Origin: an uncultured Acidimicrobiales bacterium
GTDB taxonomy: Bacteria > Actinomycetota > Acidimicrobiia > Acidimicrobiales > SZUA-35
Length of the DNA stretch: 42,496 nucleotides
Assembly: GCA_937976305.1 (NCBI GenBank)
Contig: CALJSB010000012.1
Span: forward strand, 1-42,496
Direction: 5' to 3'
Position 1 is the first letter of the stretch, and the number at the start of each line of letters is the position of its first letter. Shown one piece after another: positions 1 to 7,606 of the stretch. The position numbers and the translations under genes are program-made. The notes below the pieces were generated by a model, which saw nothing but the letters and a program-made list of their open reading frames with translations, was not told the origin of the DNA and searched no databases.

Positions 1-261
1 CGCGTGACCCGGCATATCGACGTGGGCGTAATGACGATCCTCAGTCTCGTACTCAACGTGCGACACATTGATCGTGATACCACGCTCACGCTCTTCAGGA
101 GCCTTGTCGATGTTCTCAAACGCGGTCGCGTCATTACCGTCGACTCGGTCCGCAAGAACCTTCGTGATCGCAGCAGTCAACGTCGTCTTGCCATGGTCGA
201 TATGACCCATGGTCCCAACATTCACATGCGGCTTATTACGCTCAAACTTTTCCTTGGCCAT
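1..261 (-). CDS. tuf: Elongation factor Tu, N-terminal part (runs off the window)
   Basis: The first 87 codons of EF-Tu, the GTPase that delivers aminoacyl-tRNA to the ribosome, read leftwards from the ATG at 261 and are cut by the window edge. The start reads [20 protein letters not shown], followed by the P-loop [15 protein letters not shown], the switch I region ending [12 protein letters not shown], and the G3 motif DMPGH (DxxG) just before the edge. Every diagnostic G-domain motif that fits in this stretch is present. The start is the usual EF-Tu start. It lies downstream of tRNA-Met and tRNA-Thr on the same strand, the common bacterial arrangement of tRNA genes before tuf. Only the 3' end is missing. 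Confidence 0.97.
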   Translation of the reverse strand, partial: MAKEKFERNKPHVNVGTMGHIDHGKTTLTAAITKVLADRVDGNDATAFENIDKAPEERERGITINVSHVEYETEDRHYAHVDMPGHA

Positions 262-384
262 GGCAGGGGTTCCTTCGGGGATGCGGTGGCTATTCGAACT
301 TGGTGTTGATGACGCCGGACCTGTGCGGGGCCGATTGGTAATGCCAATCGATGGCGGCGGGGGTCCAGCACCGGGCACTCGATC

Positions 385-414
385 ATCCCTCACCGCGATG
401 GGTGATGGAGGGAT
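385..414. other. Bulged hairpin between tRNA-Met and tuf
   Basis: ATCCCTCACC at 385-394 can pair with GGTG (401-404) and AGGGAT (409-414), leaving a four-base bulge. It sits in the leader between tRNA-Met and tuf. It could be an RNA processing signal or weak attenuator. No T-run follows on either strand. Confidence 0.35.
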
Positions 415-421
415 CAAGCAG

Positions 422-495
422 TAGCGACGGTCGGGCTCGAACCGACGACCTCTCGATTATGAGTCGAGCACTCTTACCAACTGAGCTACGTCGCC
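422..495 (-). tRNA. tRNA-Met (anticodon CAT)
   Basis: A 74-nt cloverleaf on the minus strand. The acceptor is GGCGACG paired with CGTCGCT (closing G-U pair) and discriminator A. The anticodon stem CTCGA/TCGAG encloses loop CTCATAA, and the T arm is GTCGG-TTCGAGC-CCGAC. The anticodon stem lacks the three G-C pairs of initiator tRNA, so this is an elongator Met tRNA. A tRNA-Ile2 with lysidine-modified CAU cannot be excluded by eye. Confidence 0.93.
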
Positions 496-510
496 GAGAG
501 AGCGAACGCT

Positions 511-546
511 GCCGATCAACCCCGCACTGATGCTGGTGTGATCGGC
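511..546. other. Inverted repeat between tRNA-Thr and tRNA-Met
   Basis: GCCGATCA (511-518) and TGATCGGC (539-546) are perfect 8-bp inverted arms. The stem continues as ACC/GGT after a one-base bulge. Lying between two co-directional tRNA genes, it is best read as a processing stem or weak terminator; no T-run is visible. Confidence 0.45.
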
Positions 547-563
547 GATTGATCCGCCTCGGG

Positions 564-636
564 AGCCTCCTGACAGAATCGAACTGTCGACCTTTTCCTT
601 ACCATGGAAACGCTCTACCGACTGAGCTAAGGAGGC
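564..636 (-). tRNA. tRNA-Thr (anticodon GGT)
   Basis: A 73-nt cloverleaf on the minus strand. The acceptor GCCTCCT/AGGAGGC pairs perfectly. The anticodon stem TTTCC/GGAAA holds loop ATGGTAA with anticodon GGT, and the T arm is ACAG-TTCGATT-CTGT. A CCA end is not encoded. It precedes tRNA-Met and tuf, the classic position of a Thr tRNA next to tuf. Confidence 0.95.
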
Positions 637-788
637 ACACCTACGTGAGCAGGCGCACAAAGTTTGCCACGCCCCGCGTAGCTCCCCAACCACTTTCCGG
701 AATTGCGCGTTGCGGATGAAGATGAGCCCGAGTGAACGGGTGCAGCGGGTTGAGCGAATCGCCACACCGCGTTGAGTAGCCTCCAGCC

Positions 789-1289
789 GTGCACGTACGA
801 CCAGCGACGGTGGACGACGCCTCCGCGATCCTCGAGATCTACAACCGTGAGGTCCTCGAGAGCACGGCCACCTTCGACCTCGTCCCACGAACCCTCGAAG
901 AGCAAGTCGACTACATCCTCGATCGCTCGGGTGGATTGGTGGTGATCGTCGCCGAGGATGACGAAACCCACGAAGCGAGAGCCATCACCGGATTCGGCAG
1001 CCTCAGCTTCTATCGCGATCGCCCGGCCTATCGCACGTCGGTCGAGAACTCCGTCTACGTCCATCGAGACCATCGGCGCCGAGGTGTCGGCGATCTCATC
1101 CTCGCCGAACTCATCGAGCTCGCCAGGCTGCACGGGTTCCACGCCATGCTCGCTCGCATTGCCGAAGCCCAGGAAGCAAGCGTGGCGCTGCACCAACGGC
1201 ACGGATTCGAGCTGGTGGGTATCGAGAAAGAAGTCGGGCGCAAGTTCAACCAGTGGCGAGACTGCGCCCTCATGCAGCGGCTGATCTGA
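789..1289 (+). CDS. GNAT N-acetyltransferase, phosphinothricin acetyltransferase-like
   Basis: A 166-residue cytoplasmic protein of the GNAT fold that should transfer an acetyl group from acetyl-CoA to a small amine. The N-terminus VRPATVDDASAILEIYN and the STATFDLVPRTLEEQ segment are typical of the PAT/Bar (phosphinothricin acetyltransferase-like) branch, whose natural substrates are often amino acid analogues such as methionine sulfoximine. The acetyl-CoA pyrophosphate loop is visible as HRRRGVGDLIL at about residues 97-107, and the C-terminal part LHQRHGFELVG is also canonical. The length fits the family. The start is a GTG with no good ribosome-binding site upstream, so translation may be leaderless. 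It stands alone among tRNA genes of the opposite strand. Substrate unknown. Confidence 0.85.
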   Translation: MHVRPATVDDASAILEIYNREVLESTATFDLVPRTLEEQVDYILDRSGGLVVIVAEDDETHEARAITGFGSLSFYRDRPAYRTSVENSVYVHRDHRRRGVGDLILAELIELARLHGFHAMLARIAEAQEASVALHQRHGFELVGIEKEVGRKFNQWRDCALMQRLI

Positions 1290-1310
1290 CGGGTTCACCG
1301 CACACGCGAC

Positions 1311-1334
1311 AAGTTCGCCCGACAGGGCGAACTT
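1311..1334. terminator. Perfect 10-bp hairpin, convergent terminator
   Basis: AAGTTCGCCC (1311-1320), loop GACA, then GGGCGAACTT (1325-1334) form a perfect 10-bp stem. Its A-flank and T-flank give a short T tail in both directions. It lies 21 bp after the acetyltransferase stop and faces the 3' end of tRNA-Tyr, so it can serve both genes. Confidence 0.75.
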
Positions 1335-1337
1335 GAA

Positions 1338-1354
1338 CGAACCCGAAGGGTTCG
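1338..1354. terminator. Second hairpin next to the tRNA-Tyr 3' end
   Basis: CGAACCC, loop GAA, GGGTTCG form a 7-bp stem immediately after the first hairpin and 2 bp from the end of tRNA-Tyr. It probably acts with the neighbouring hairpin in termination or 3' processing of the tRNA. Confidence 0.5.
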
Positions 1355-1356
1355 CG

Positions 1357-1438
1357 TGGGCCGGGTAGGATTTGAACCTACGTAGGCGATGCCGGCGGAT
1401 TTACAGTCCGCTCCCTTTGGCCACTCGGGCACCGACCC
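1357..1438 (-). tRNA. tRNA-Tyr (anticodon GTA)
   Basis: An 82-nt class II tRNA on the minus strand. Acceptor GGGTCGG pairs with CCGGCCC (one T-G pair), with discriminator A. The anticodon stem GCGGA/TCCGC encloses CTGTAAA (anticodon GTA). A long variable arm follows, then the T arm GTAGG-TTCAAAT-CCTAC. All features fit bacterial tRNA-Tyr. Confidence 0.96.
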
Positions 1439-1476
1439 AGGAGACGACAACCTTATCGTCGCGGTAACGTCGCAAC

Positions 1477-1971
1477 ATGCCGAGTTTTGACGTTGTCTCC
1501 GAGATCGACATGCAAGAAGTCCGCAACGCCGTGGACCAAGCGTTTCGCGAAGTCGCCAATCGATTCGACTTCAAAGGAACCGACTCAACCATCGATCTCG
1601 ACGACAAAGCGATGACCATCACGCTCGAGTCTGCCAGCACCGATCGATTGGCTGCTCTCAAGCAAGTGCTCGAAGAGAAGCTGGTCAAGCGCAAGGTGTC
1701 GCTCAAGGCAGTCGACTTCGGCGATGTCGAAGATGCCGCGGGTGGTCGAGCCCGACAGGTTGTCGAGTTGAAGGCCGGGATCGCCCAGGACATGGCAAAG
1801 AAGCTCAACAAGCACATCAAAGACCTCAAAATGAAGGGTGTGCAGAGTTCGACCCAGGGTGACCAGGTGCGCGTCACGGGTAAAAAGCGTGATGCGCTTC
1901 AGGACGTCATTGCTGCGCTCAAAGAGGCAGATTTCGATTTGCCCTTGCAGTTCCAGAACTTTCGCGACTGA
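1477..1971 (+). CDS. yajQ: YajQ family cyclic-di-GMP-binding protein
   Basis: A 164-residue soluble protein. The start MPSFDVVSEIDMQEVRNAVD, the segment VANRFDFKGTDSTI and the end LPLQFQNFRD are near-invariant signatures of the YajQ (UPF0234) family. Members fold as two ferredoxin-like domains and bind nucleotides. Some bind cyclic-di-GMP and act with transcription factors; others bind tRNA, GTP or ATP. The length is exactly that of the family. A full GGDEF-EAL protein lies in the same window at 22808-25528, so a c-di-GMP link is possible but inferred. The ATG lies only about 38 bp from the divergent tRNA-Tyr and has no clear Shine-Dalgarno. The next gene follows on the same strand after 45 bp and may be co-transcribed. 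Confidence 0.93.
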   Translation: MPSFDVVSEIDMQEVRNAVDQAFREVANRFDFKGTDSTIDLDDKAMTITLESASTDRLAALKQVLEEKLVKRKVSLKAVDFGDVEDAAGGRARQVVELKAGIAQDMAKKLNKHIKDLKMKGVQSSTQGDQVRVTGKKRDALQDVIAALKEADFDLPLQFQNFRD

Positions 1972-2016
1972 ACTCATTCATCATGGGCCGGCACACACCA
2001 TCGAGAGCGAGACGTT

Positions 2017-3591
2017 GTGACGTACTCCCTCGGCGTTGATCTCGGCACCACATTCACTGCCGCGGCAGTCTGTGCGCCGAATGGCCAACCGCAGATGGTG
2101 TCGCTCGGATCGAGTGGCTATGCCATTCCTTCGGTGTTGTTCTTGCGCGAGGACGGCAGCTTCCTCACTGGCGAAGCAGCAGAGATGCGGGCGACGTCTG
2201 ACCCGACACGGGTAGCTCGACACTTCAAGCGACAGCTTGGCGACCCCGGCTCGCGCTTCATCGGTGGTACGCCGTACTCACCGCAGACGCTGACCGCCAA
2301 GCTTCTGACCGATGTGCTCGAAACGGTCACGAAGCGACAGGGTTCGAACCCAGCATCCGTGGTGCTGACCCACCCGGCCAATTGGGGTCCGTACCGACGC
2401 GAGGTGCTCGAACAGGCTGCAGCGATGGCGGGCGTCACCGCCGAGATCGAGTTGATCTCTGAGCCCGAGGCCGCCGCCCGCCACTACGCCATGTCGGAGC
2501 GAATCGAGGTGGGCGAACTCATTGCCGTGTACGACCTCGGTGGCGGCACGTTCGATGCAGTCGTCATGCGGCGAACAGAAACCGGGTTCGCCGTCGAAGG
2601 CCAACCGCATGGCGTCGAGCGTCTCGGTGGCGTCGACTTCGACGACGTGATCTGGGCCTTCGCCGCTGAGGCAGTCGACCTCGACCCCAGCGAGATGGCG
2701 TCATCGGAAGACGAATCGGTGCTGGCGGCCGGACATGCTCTGCGAGCGAGTTGTGTCGCCGCCAAGCAGCTGCTCTCAGCCGACACCAGCGCCGACATTC
2801 GCATTGCCCTCCCGTCGCTCAATCGCACCGTGCGGCTGAACCGCAAGGAGTTCGAGAATCGCATCCGCCCTCGGCTCGTCGAGACCATTCAAGCGCTCGA
2901 AGCAAGCATGACCAGCGGCGGTGTCGAGGCCACAGACCTCAGCCGCATCTTGCTGGTCGGTGGATCGAGTCGCATTCCGATCGTCAGCCAGCTGCTGGCC
3001 GCCCACTTCGGTCGCCCCATCGCCATGGACAGTGATCCGAAGAACACCGTGGCACTCGGAGCAGCCCATCGCGGCGCTGCAGAAGGCAGTACAGAACCAG
3101 CGGCAAGCAGCACAGAGCTAGCAACCGCTCCCGTCATCGATCTGTCGAGCGTTCCCGAACCTCCACAGACGCTCGAACCGGTCATCGACCTCACCGACGA
3201 CCCAGCCCCGCTCTCGGTTCCGAAGCGTCTCGTTGAGACCACATCGACCGACCAGCAAACCGGCCTCAGCGCGGCGGCTCCCCTTGCTCCCCAACGCCCA
3301 GTTGCTCCAAAACCAGTTGAGGAACACGTCGAAGTCGTACCGGAAGCGACCGAGCCCGAGGTTGTCGACGAACGCCCGCCCAACGAACTCGAGTCGCTGC
3401 AAGCCGAATCCCGGCATCGCGTTTCCATGCCCGTCGGCGCTCGCAAAGAGAACCCCTACGAGCCGATCAACCCCAATCAGATCGGTGAGCTCACCGAGAC
3501 CGGTAACCCAAGCCCCATGCTCATGGCCGTCGCCGGGTTGCTGGTGGTTGTCATCGTCGCTGCGGTTGTCTGGGGACTCGCCTTCCGTTGA
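2017..3591 (+). CDS. Hsp70-family ATPase with C-terminal membrane anchor
   Basis: A 524-residue protein. Residues 1 to about 360 are a Hsp70/actin-type nucleotide-binding domain. Phosphate loop 1 is LGVDLGTTFTAAAV, the connect region contains ELISEPEAAARHYA, phosphate loop 2 is VYDLGGGTFDAVVM, and the adenosine motif is ILLVGGSSRIPIV. The usual substrate-binding domain is absent. Instead there is a Pro/Glu/Thr-rich, probably disordered stretch (about 365-495) and one C-terminal transmembrane helix (about 500-521, MLMAVAGLLVVVIVAAVVWG). The ATPase head would therefore sit in the cytoplasm, tethered to the membrane. It is not DnaK, and no DnaJ or GrpE is nearby. The start is a GTG preceded by GAGAGCGAG. 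Clients and role are unknown. Confidence 0.88.
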   Translation: MTYSLGVDLGTTFTAAAVCAPNGQPQMVSLGSSGYAIPSVLFLREDGSFLTGEAAEMRATSDPTRVARHFKRQLGDPGSRFIGGTPYSPQTLTAKLLTDVLETVTKRQGSNPASVVLTHPANWGPYRREVLEQAAAMAGVTAEIELISEPEAAARHYAMSERIEVGELIAVYDLGGGTFDAVVMRRTETGFAVEGQPHGVERLGGVDFDDVIWAFAAEAVDLDPSEMASSEDESVLAAGHALRASCVAAKQLLSADTSADIRIALPSLNRTVRLNRKEFENRIRPRLVETIQALEASMTSGGVEATDLSRILLVGGSSRIPIVSQLLAAHFGRPIAMDSDPKNTVALGAAHRGAAEGSTEPAASSTELATAPVIDLSSVPEPPQTLEPVIDLTDDPAPLSVPKRLVETTSTDQQTGLSAAAPLAPQRPVAPKPVEEHVEVVPEATEPEVVDERPPNELESLQAESRHRVSMPVGARKENPYEPINPNQIGELTETGNPSPMLMAVAGLLVVVIVAAVVWGLAFR

Positions 3592-3934
3592 CACAAACGA
3601 AAGGTGCGGGGCCAAAACGACCTGTTGGGCCCGGCTGATGTCGACCAAACACAGGGGTGCTCGACGCAACTTGCGCCGAATCGTGGAGTCCGCCCGCCAT
3701 GGACAGGAATTGGTCTTCACCAGCCGAACCCAAGATCTACCCTCCGGTTCCCGCTGCGATGCTTCGAACAACGTTGTTCGAATCACCGTGTTGCAGAGCA
3801 GTATCGATCATCGCAGGGCATCCATGATCGGGGACACCCCCAATCGAACCCCCTAACGCGATCCGGTCGGTGCCAGACGCCTTCGCCGCCGGTGTCGATC
3901 GCGTTCAGAGAGCCCCGTATGAGGTGCGCACGCT
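3592..3934. other. Non-coding gap with a 20-bp palindrome
   Basis: This 343-bp stretch separates the convergent Hsp70-like gene and the kinase gene. Open frames here are short, overlap on both strands and resemble no family I know. The only clear structure is the palindrome at 3763-3782. I see no tRNA and no T-tailed terminator. Confidence 0.6.
3763..3782. repeat. Perfect 20-bp palindrome
   Basis: TTCGAACAACGTTGTTCGAA equals its own reverse complement over 20 bases, and the symmetry ends at the flanking C/T. It could be an operator for a dimeric regulator or the base of a hairpin. It is not next to an obvious promoter, because the flanking genes converge here. Confidence 0.8.
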
Positions 3935-4873
3935 CTACCAATCGATGACGGCCACTGCCTCGAGCCGAGCGACGATCCGAGCCAGCTGATCGCTGTGGCC
4001 GAGTGCTGCGGTGTACCCGATGTGTTCGAGCGCCATGTGCAGCATGCACGCTTCGAACCGGAGAGCGAAGTCAGCGATGGCAGATGGAGGCCAGCGGCGT
4101 CGCAACTCGGCAAGCAGCTGTTGTTCGTCGATGTGTTCGAACCACGGGCTCCAGAAACACAGCATCGCCACGTCATAGAGCGGGTCGCCAAGAAACGAGA
4201 TCCCCCAGTCGAACACACCGTTGACGGCTCCGTCGTCGGTGAGCACGTTGCGGTGGTAGAGGTCGTTGTGCACGAGAGCCCGAGGCACCTCATCGCTCGC
4301 AATGGCTTCGAGTCGCTCATAGCCCTCGTCGAATGCCGCTGATGCTGCGGGCAAGGCCGCCAGCTTCTCCTGCCAGCCATGCATCCGGCCACCAGGCGGA
4401 TCATTGGCCACCCGCAGCAGAAACTCACGCCAACTCGAGTCGGGGCCCCGGCCATCGGCATCCCAACGGCCCCACCCGGTCGTGGCGGTCACATCAGCTG
4501 TCCGGAGCGCCTCCAACAGATCGGCCACCGGCTCGACCAAGGGCGCCCAGTTCGACGTCTGTTCGAGTGGATCACCGAACACTCGCTCAGAGATCGCGTA
4601 GTACTGATCATCACACGGCCCAACGGCGAGCACCTGTGGCACAGGTAGGCCAGGCGCATCGAAACGGCTAGCAAACTGATCCTTCTCGAAGTCGTCGAGG
4701 TGATTCCCAATGCGACACACGAGCGGCCGGTCGTTGCTCACAAACGCAAAGCAATCAGACCAGTGACCACTACCGATGAGTTCGAGGCCGACGGATGAGG
4801 CAAACCCCGTTCGTTCCAGCAGGGCCGCAACATCGCCGGTGGTCCACGACGTGACACGGGGCTGATCACTCAC
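3935..4873 (-). CDS. Aminoglycoside phosphotransferase (APH)-family small-molecule kinase
   Basis: A 312-residue protein kinase-like enzyme that should phosphorylate a hydroxyl of a small molecule with ATP. The catalytic loop is VHNDLYHRNVL with D204 as the expected catalytic base. The metal-binding DFG-equivalent is FDWGISFLGDPLYDVA with D222. The N-lobe CRIGN segment resembles the ATP-binding Lys region, although the lysine itself seems to be replaced by arginine. The start is a GTG. The gene follows the nucleoside ABC ATPase by 56 bp on the same strand and may be the last gene of that operon, which would suit a kinase for the imported compound or its sugar. That is inference; the family also holds resistance enzymes, choline and homoserine kinases, and methylthioribose kinase. 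Confidence 0.83.
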   Translation of the reverse strand: MSDQPRVTSWTTGDVAALLERTGFASSVGLELIGSGHWSDCFAFVSNDRPLVCRIGNHLDDFEKDQFASRFDAPGLPVPQVLAVGPCDDQYYAISERVFGDPLEQTSNWAPLVEPVADLLEALRTADVTATTGWGRWDADGRGPDSSWREFLLRVANDPPGGRMHGWQEKLAALPAASAAFDEGYERLEAIASDEVPRALVHNDLYHRNVLTDDGAVNGVFDWGISFLGDPLYDVAMLCFWSPWFEHIDEQQLLAELRRRWPPSAIADFALRFEACMLHMALEHIGYTAALGHSDQLARIVARLEAVAVIDW

Positions 4874-4929
4874 GCGGCAAGTATGACGCGCTCACCACTT
4901 GCGCCTCGCCGATTTACGACGGCGCTGCG

Positions 4930-6456
4930 TCAGCCGGTCGGCTCGACGACCCCAGCCATGAGAAGTCCGATGGCCTCGCGGGTGGCATCCTCAGCGTCGA
5001 CAATCGCCACGATTCGGCCCTCAAACACGACCGCAATTCGGTCTGAGAGCCCGAGCACTTCGTCGAGATCTTCCGAGATGAGCAACGTTGCCGTGCCCTT
5101 CTCGCGCTGGGCAATCAGTTGCTCGTGGATGTACTCGGCGCTTCCGATGTCGACGCCTCGAGTGGGCTGACTGGCGATGAGCACACCCGGGTCTCCGGTG
5201 AGCTCCCTCGCAATGATGACTTTCTGGATGTTGCCGCCGGACAGACTCGAGGTCGGGGTGTCGATCGTTGGTGTCTTGACGGCGAACCGCTCGACCAGCT
5301 CGGTGCAGTGACGGCGAATCGCATCGAAGTTGAAGAGACCCGACGACATGAACTCTTCTTGGTCGTGGTTCACGAGAATGAGGTTTTCCGACACGCTGAA
5401 GTCGGCGACGGCGCCGTCCTTCATGCGCTCCTCTGGAACGTAGGCCAAACCCATGTTGCGCCGTTCCTTGGTCTTCAGCGCAGCCACATCTTGACCATCA
5501 AGCGAGATGTGTGAGCCGGGCAGCGGAGCTCGAAGACCGGCGATCGCTTCGGCGATCTCTCGCTGGCCATTTCCAGATACGCCCGCGATGCCGAGAATCT
5601 CGCCTCCCTTCACCTCGAACGTGATGTCGTCGACGGCACGCGTACCGCGATCACCTTGCACGCTCAGCGAGCGCACCTCGAGCCGTGGTGAACCAGTAGC
5701 AACTGGCGGACGGTCGGGCGTGAGCTTGACCGCCCGGCCAACCATCATCTCGGCCAACTTCTCGCGACTGGCTTCGGCTGGCGTGGTGTGTCCGCTGACT
5801 CGCCCATTTCGCAACACCGTGATGCGATCAGAAAGGGCCATCACCTCATGCAACTTGTGCGAGATGAAAATCAGTCCACGACCTTCATCCGTCATTCGGC
5901 GCAGGATCTCGAACAGATCGTCGACCTCCTGCGGCGTGAGCACTGCTGTTGGCTCATCGAGCACGAGCAGCTGCGCGTCCCGGTAAATCGCCTTCATGAT
6001 CTCGACCCGTTGCCGCTCGCCAACAGACAGACGCCACACGTCGACCGAGGGCTCGACGGCGAGCCCGTGTTGATCAGAAATCTGGCGGATCCGGTCGGAC
6101 ACCGCATCGAGATCGGTGAACGGACCACGGCCGGAGTTCAGACCGAGGGCCACGTTCTCGGCGACCGTGAGGGTCGGCACCAGCATGAAGTGCTGGTGCA
6201 CCATGCCAATACCAGCCTCGATTGCTTGGGAGGGTGAGGCGATCTCGGCAGGCGAACCCTGCCAGATCACCTCACCCTCATCAGGCTGATAGAGACCAAA
6301 GAGGATCTTCATGAGCGTGCTCTTGCCAGCACCGTTCTCACCGAGAAGGGTGTGGACCTCGCCAGCGCGAACGTCGAAGTCGACGTCTTCGTTTGCGATG
6401 ACGCCGGGGAATCGCTTCGTGATCCCCCGCATCTCGAGCATGACCTGATCGCTCAT
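4930..6456 (-). CDS. Nucleoside-type ABC importer, double ATPase subunit
   Basis: A 508-residue protein with two ATP-binding domains, as in the RbsA/NupA group that powers sugar and nucleoside importers. The first domain (about 1-240) has Walker A GENGAGKSTLM at 39-49, signature LSVGERQRVEI and Walker B LLVLDEPTAVLTPQE. The second (about 255-500) has the degenerate Walker A GIAGVSGNGQREIAEAI, signature LSGGNIQKVIIAREL and QPTRGVDIG in place of a full Walker B, as is normal here. The start is the ATG at 6456 (MSDQVMLEMRG), because upstream codons in this frame belong to the lipoprotein gene read in another frame. It lies 22 bp after the BMP lipoprotein gene. It is cytoplasmic, bound to the two permeases. 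Confidence 0.93.
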   Translation of the reverse strand: MSDQVMLEMRGITKRFPGVIANEDVDFDVRAGEVHTLLGENGAGKSTLMKILFGLYQPDEGEVIWQGSPAEIASPSQAIEAGIGMVHQHFMLVPTLTVAENVALGLNSGRGPFTDLDAVSDRIRQISDQHGLAVEPSVDVWRLSVGERQRVEIMKAIYRDAQLLVLDEPTAVLTPQEVDDLFEILRRMTDEGRGLIFISHKLHEVMALSDRITVLRNGRVSGHTTPAEASREKLAEMMVGRAVKLTPDRPPVATGSPRLEVRSLSVQGDRGTRAVDDITFEVKGGEILGIAGVSGNGQREIAEAIAGLRAPLPGSHISLDGQDVAALKTKERRNMGLAYVPEERMKDGAVADFSVSENLILVNHDQEEFMSSGLFNFDAIRRHCTELVERFAVKTPTIDTPTSSLSGGNIQKVIIARELTGDPGVLIASQPTRGVDIGSAEYIHEQLIAQREKGTATLLISEDLDEVLGLSDRIAVVFEGRIVAIVDAEDATREAIGLLMAGVVEPTG

Positions 6457-6478
6457 GAGTCGTCCGTGAATGCCCGGA

Positions 6479-7528
6479 TCAGGCGCCGGTGTCGATGGAT
6501 CCGTCGATGATGCCTTCGATCGCAGCATCGGCTGCCTCTCGAGCACCGTCTGGCAGTTCGAAGTTGTCGTTGAACTCAATCTCGAGTCCGCCATTTTCGA
6601 GGTTGACCTCGAATGCTTCGCCGCCGAGCGTGCCGGCGTCACGCAGTGCCAACATCTCTTCGAGCACGACCTCCCAGTGGTACACCTGCGAAGCAACAAC
6701 GAGATTCTCGTCGAGCGAGGTCTGGTTGGCCTGCGTTCCGAACCACGGAATGTCGTTCTCAGACGCAACACCAACGGCGCCGACCACGGCCTGTGATGAG
6801 CCCGTGAGCACGTCGACGTCGTTGCTCAAGTGGGCCTGAGCAGCCTCAGCCATGAGGGCCACGTCGCTGAACGAGCCGGTGTAGGTGATGGCAACGCTCA
6901 CATCGCCAGAATCGGTTGCCCCCTTCTCGAATCCGTTGATGTACGCAACAGCGTCGCCAGCCTCGACCGGACCGATCACGCCGATGTTGCCGGTCTCGGT
7001 GACCGCGGCGGCGAGTACACCGTTGACATATCCACCTTCGTCAGCCGCAGGGAAGTAGGCGAACACATTGTCGAGTCCCTGTGTGTCACTCGAGGTTCCC
7101 CAAATGAATGTCACCTCAGGAAACTCTGGTGCGATCTCGGCGAGCGAGCCACCGAACTGGGTTCCGTGGGCGATGACAACATCGACGCCATCGACGGCGT
7201 AGCCACGGATGGCGGCGGCAGCATCGTCAACCACGAAGGTTCCGTCTGTGATCTGCAGATCGACGTCGCGATCCAGTGCCTCGATCGCATCAATCATGCT
7301 TTGAGTGAACGCAAGATCGTCGCTAGCGCTCGGTGCAACGATGGCGATGGAGATCGTGTCGCCACCGCTGGACTCGCCGTCGGAATCATCGCTGTCTGCA
7401 TCACTATCGCTCGACGAGTCATCACCGCCGGAGTCTGACGAGTCGTCTGAACCGCCACACGCAGCCGCGATCAGGGCAAACGAGAAGAGGAGCGCTAAGA
7501 GGCGCAAGAGATGACGGGTGAGTTTCAT
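6479..7528 (-). CDS. BMP/PnrA-family nucleoside-binding lipoprotein
   Basis: A 349-residue lipoprotein that captures substrate for the importer on the outer face of the membrane. It has a signal peptide with lipobox LIAAAC (C24), then a Ser/Asp-rich linker, then the BMP (basic membrane protein, PnrA-like) fold beginning TISIAIVAPSASDDLAFTQS. Known BMP proteins bind purine or pyrimidine nucleosides, and some related ones bind other ligands. The ATG at 7528 is chosen because GGAGAA at 7538-7543 lies 9 nt upstream. An in-frame GTG at 7537 abuts that ribosome-binding site and is less likely. It sits between permease B and the ATPase. High expression of the binding protein would be expected but cannot be read from the sequence. 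Confidence 0.92.
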   Translation of the reverse strand: MKLTRHLLRLLALLFSFALIAAACGGSDDSSDSGGDDSSSDSDADSDDSDGESSGGDTISIAIVAPSASDDLAFTQSMIDAIEALDRDVDLQITDGTFVVDDAAAAIRGYAVDGVDVVIAHGTQFGGSLAEIAPEFPEVTFIWGTSSDTQGLDNVFAYFPAADEGGYVNGVLAAAVTETGNIGVIGPVEAGDAVAYINGFEKGATDSGDVSVAITYTGSFSDVALMAEAAQAHLSNDVDVLTGSSQAVVGAVGVASENDIPWFGTQANQTSLDENLVVASQVYHWEVVLEEMLALRDAGTLGGEAFEVNLENGGLEIEFNDNFELPDGAREAADAAIEGIIDGSIDTGA

Positions 7529-7606
7529 GAGGGACACTTCTCCAATTTCGGGTTTGACTGTTGATTGACGGGCTAGCTACTTACGGGGACAACCGAGTGG
7601 CTGTCA

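Noticed and set aside
627..1298. 223-codon minus-strand frame across the acetyltransferase
   Set aside because: It overlaps tRNA-Thr as well as the acetyltransferase gene and has no family pattern, so it is a shadow.
3604..3948. Open frame in the gap after the Hsp70-like gene
   Set aside because: It has arginine-rich, low-information composition, no ribosome-binding site and runs into the convergent kinase gene.
7535..7537. GTG start for the BMP lipoprotein
   Set aside because: It directly abuts the Shine-Dalgarno GGAGAA, whereas the ATG at 7528 has a 9-nt spacing.
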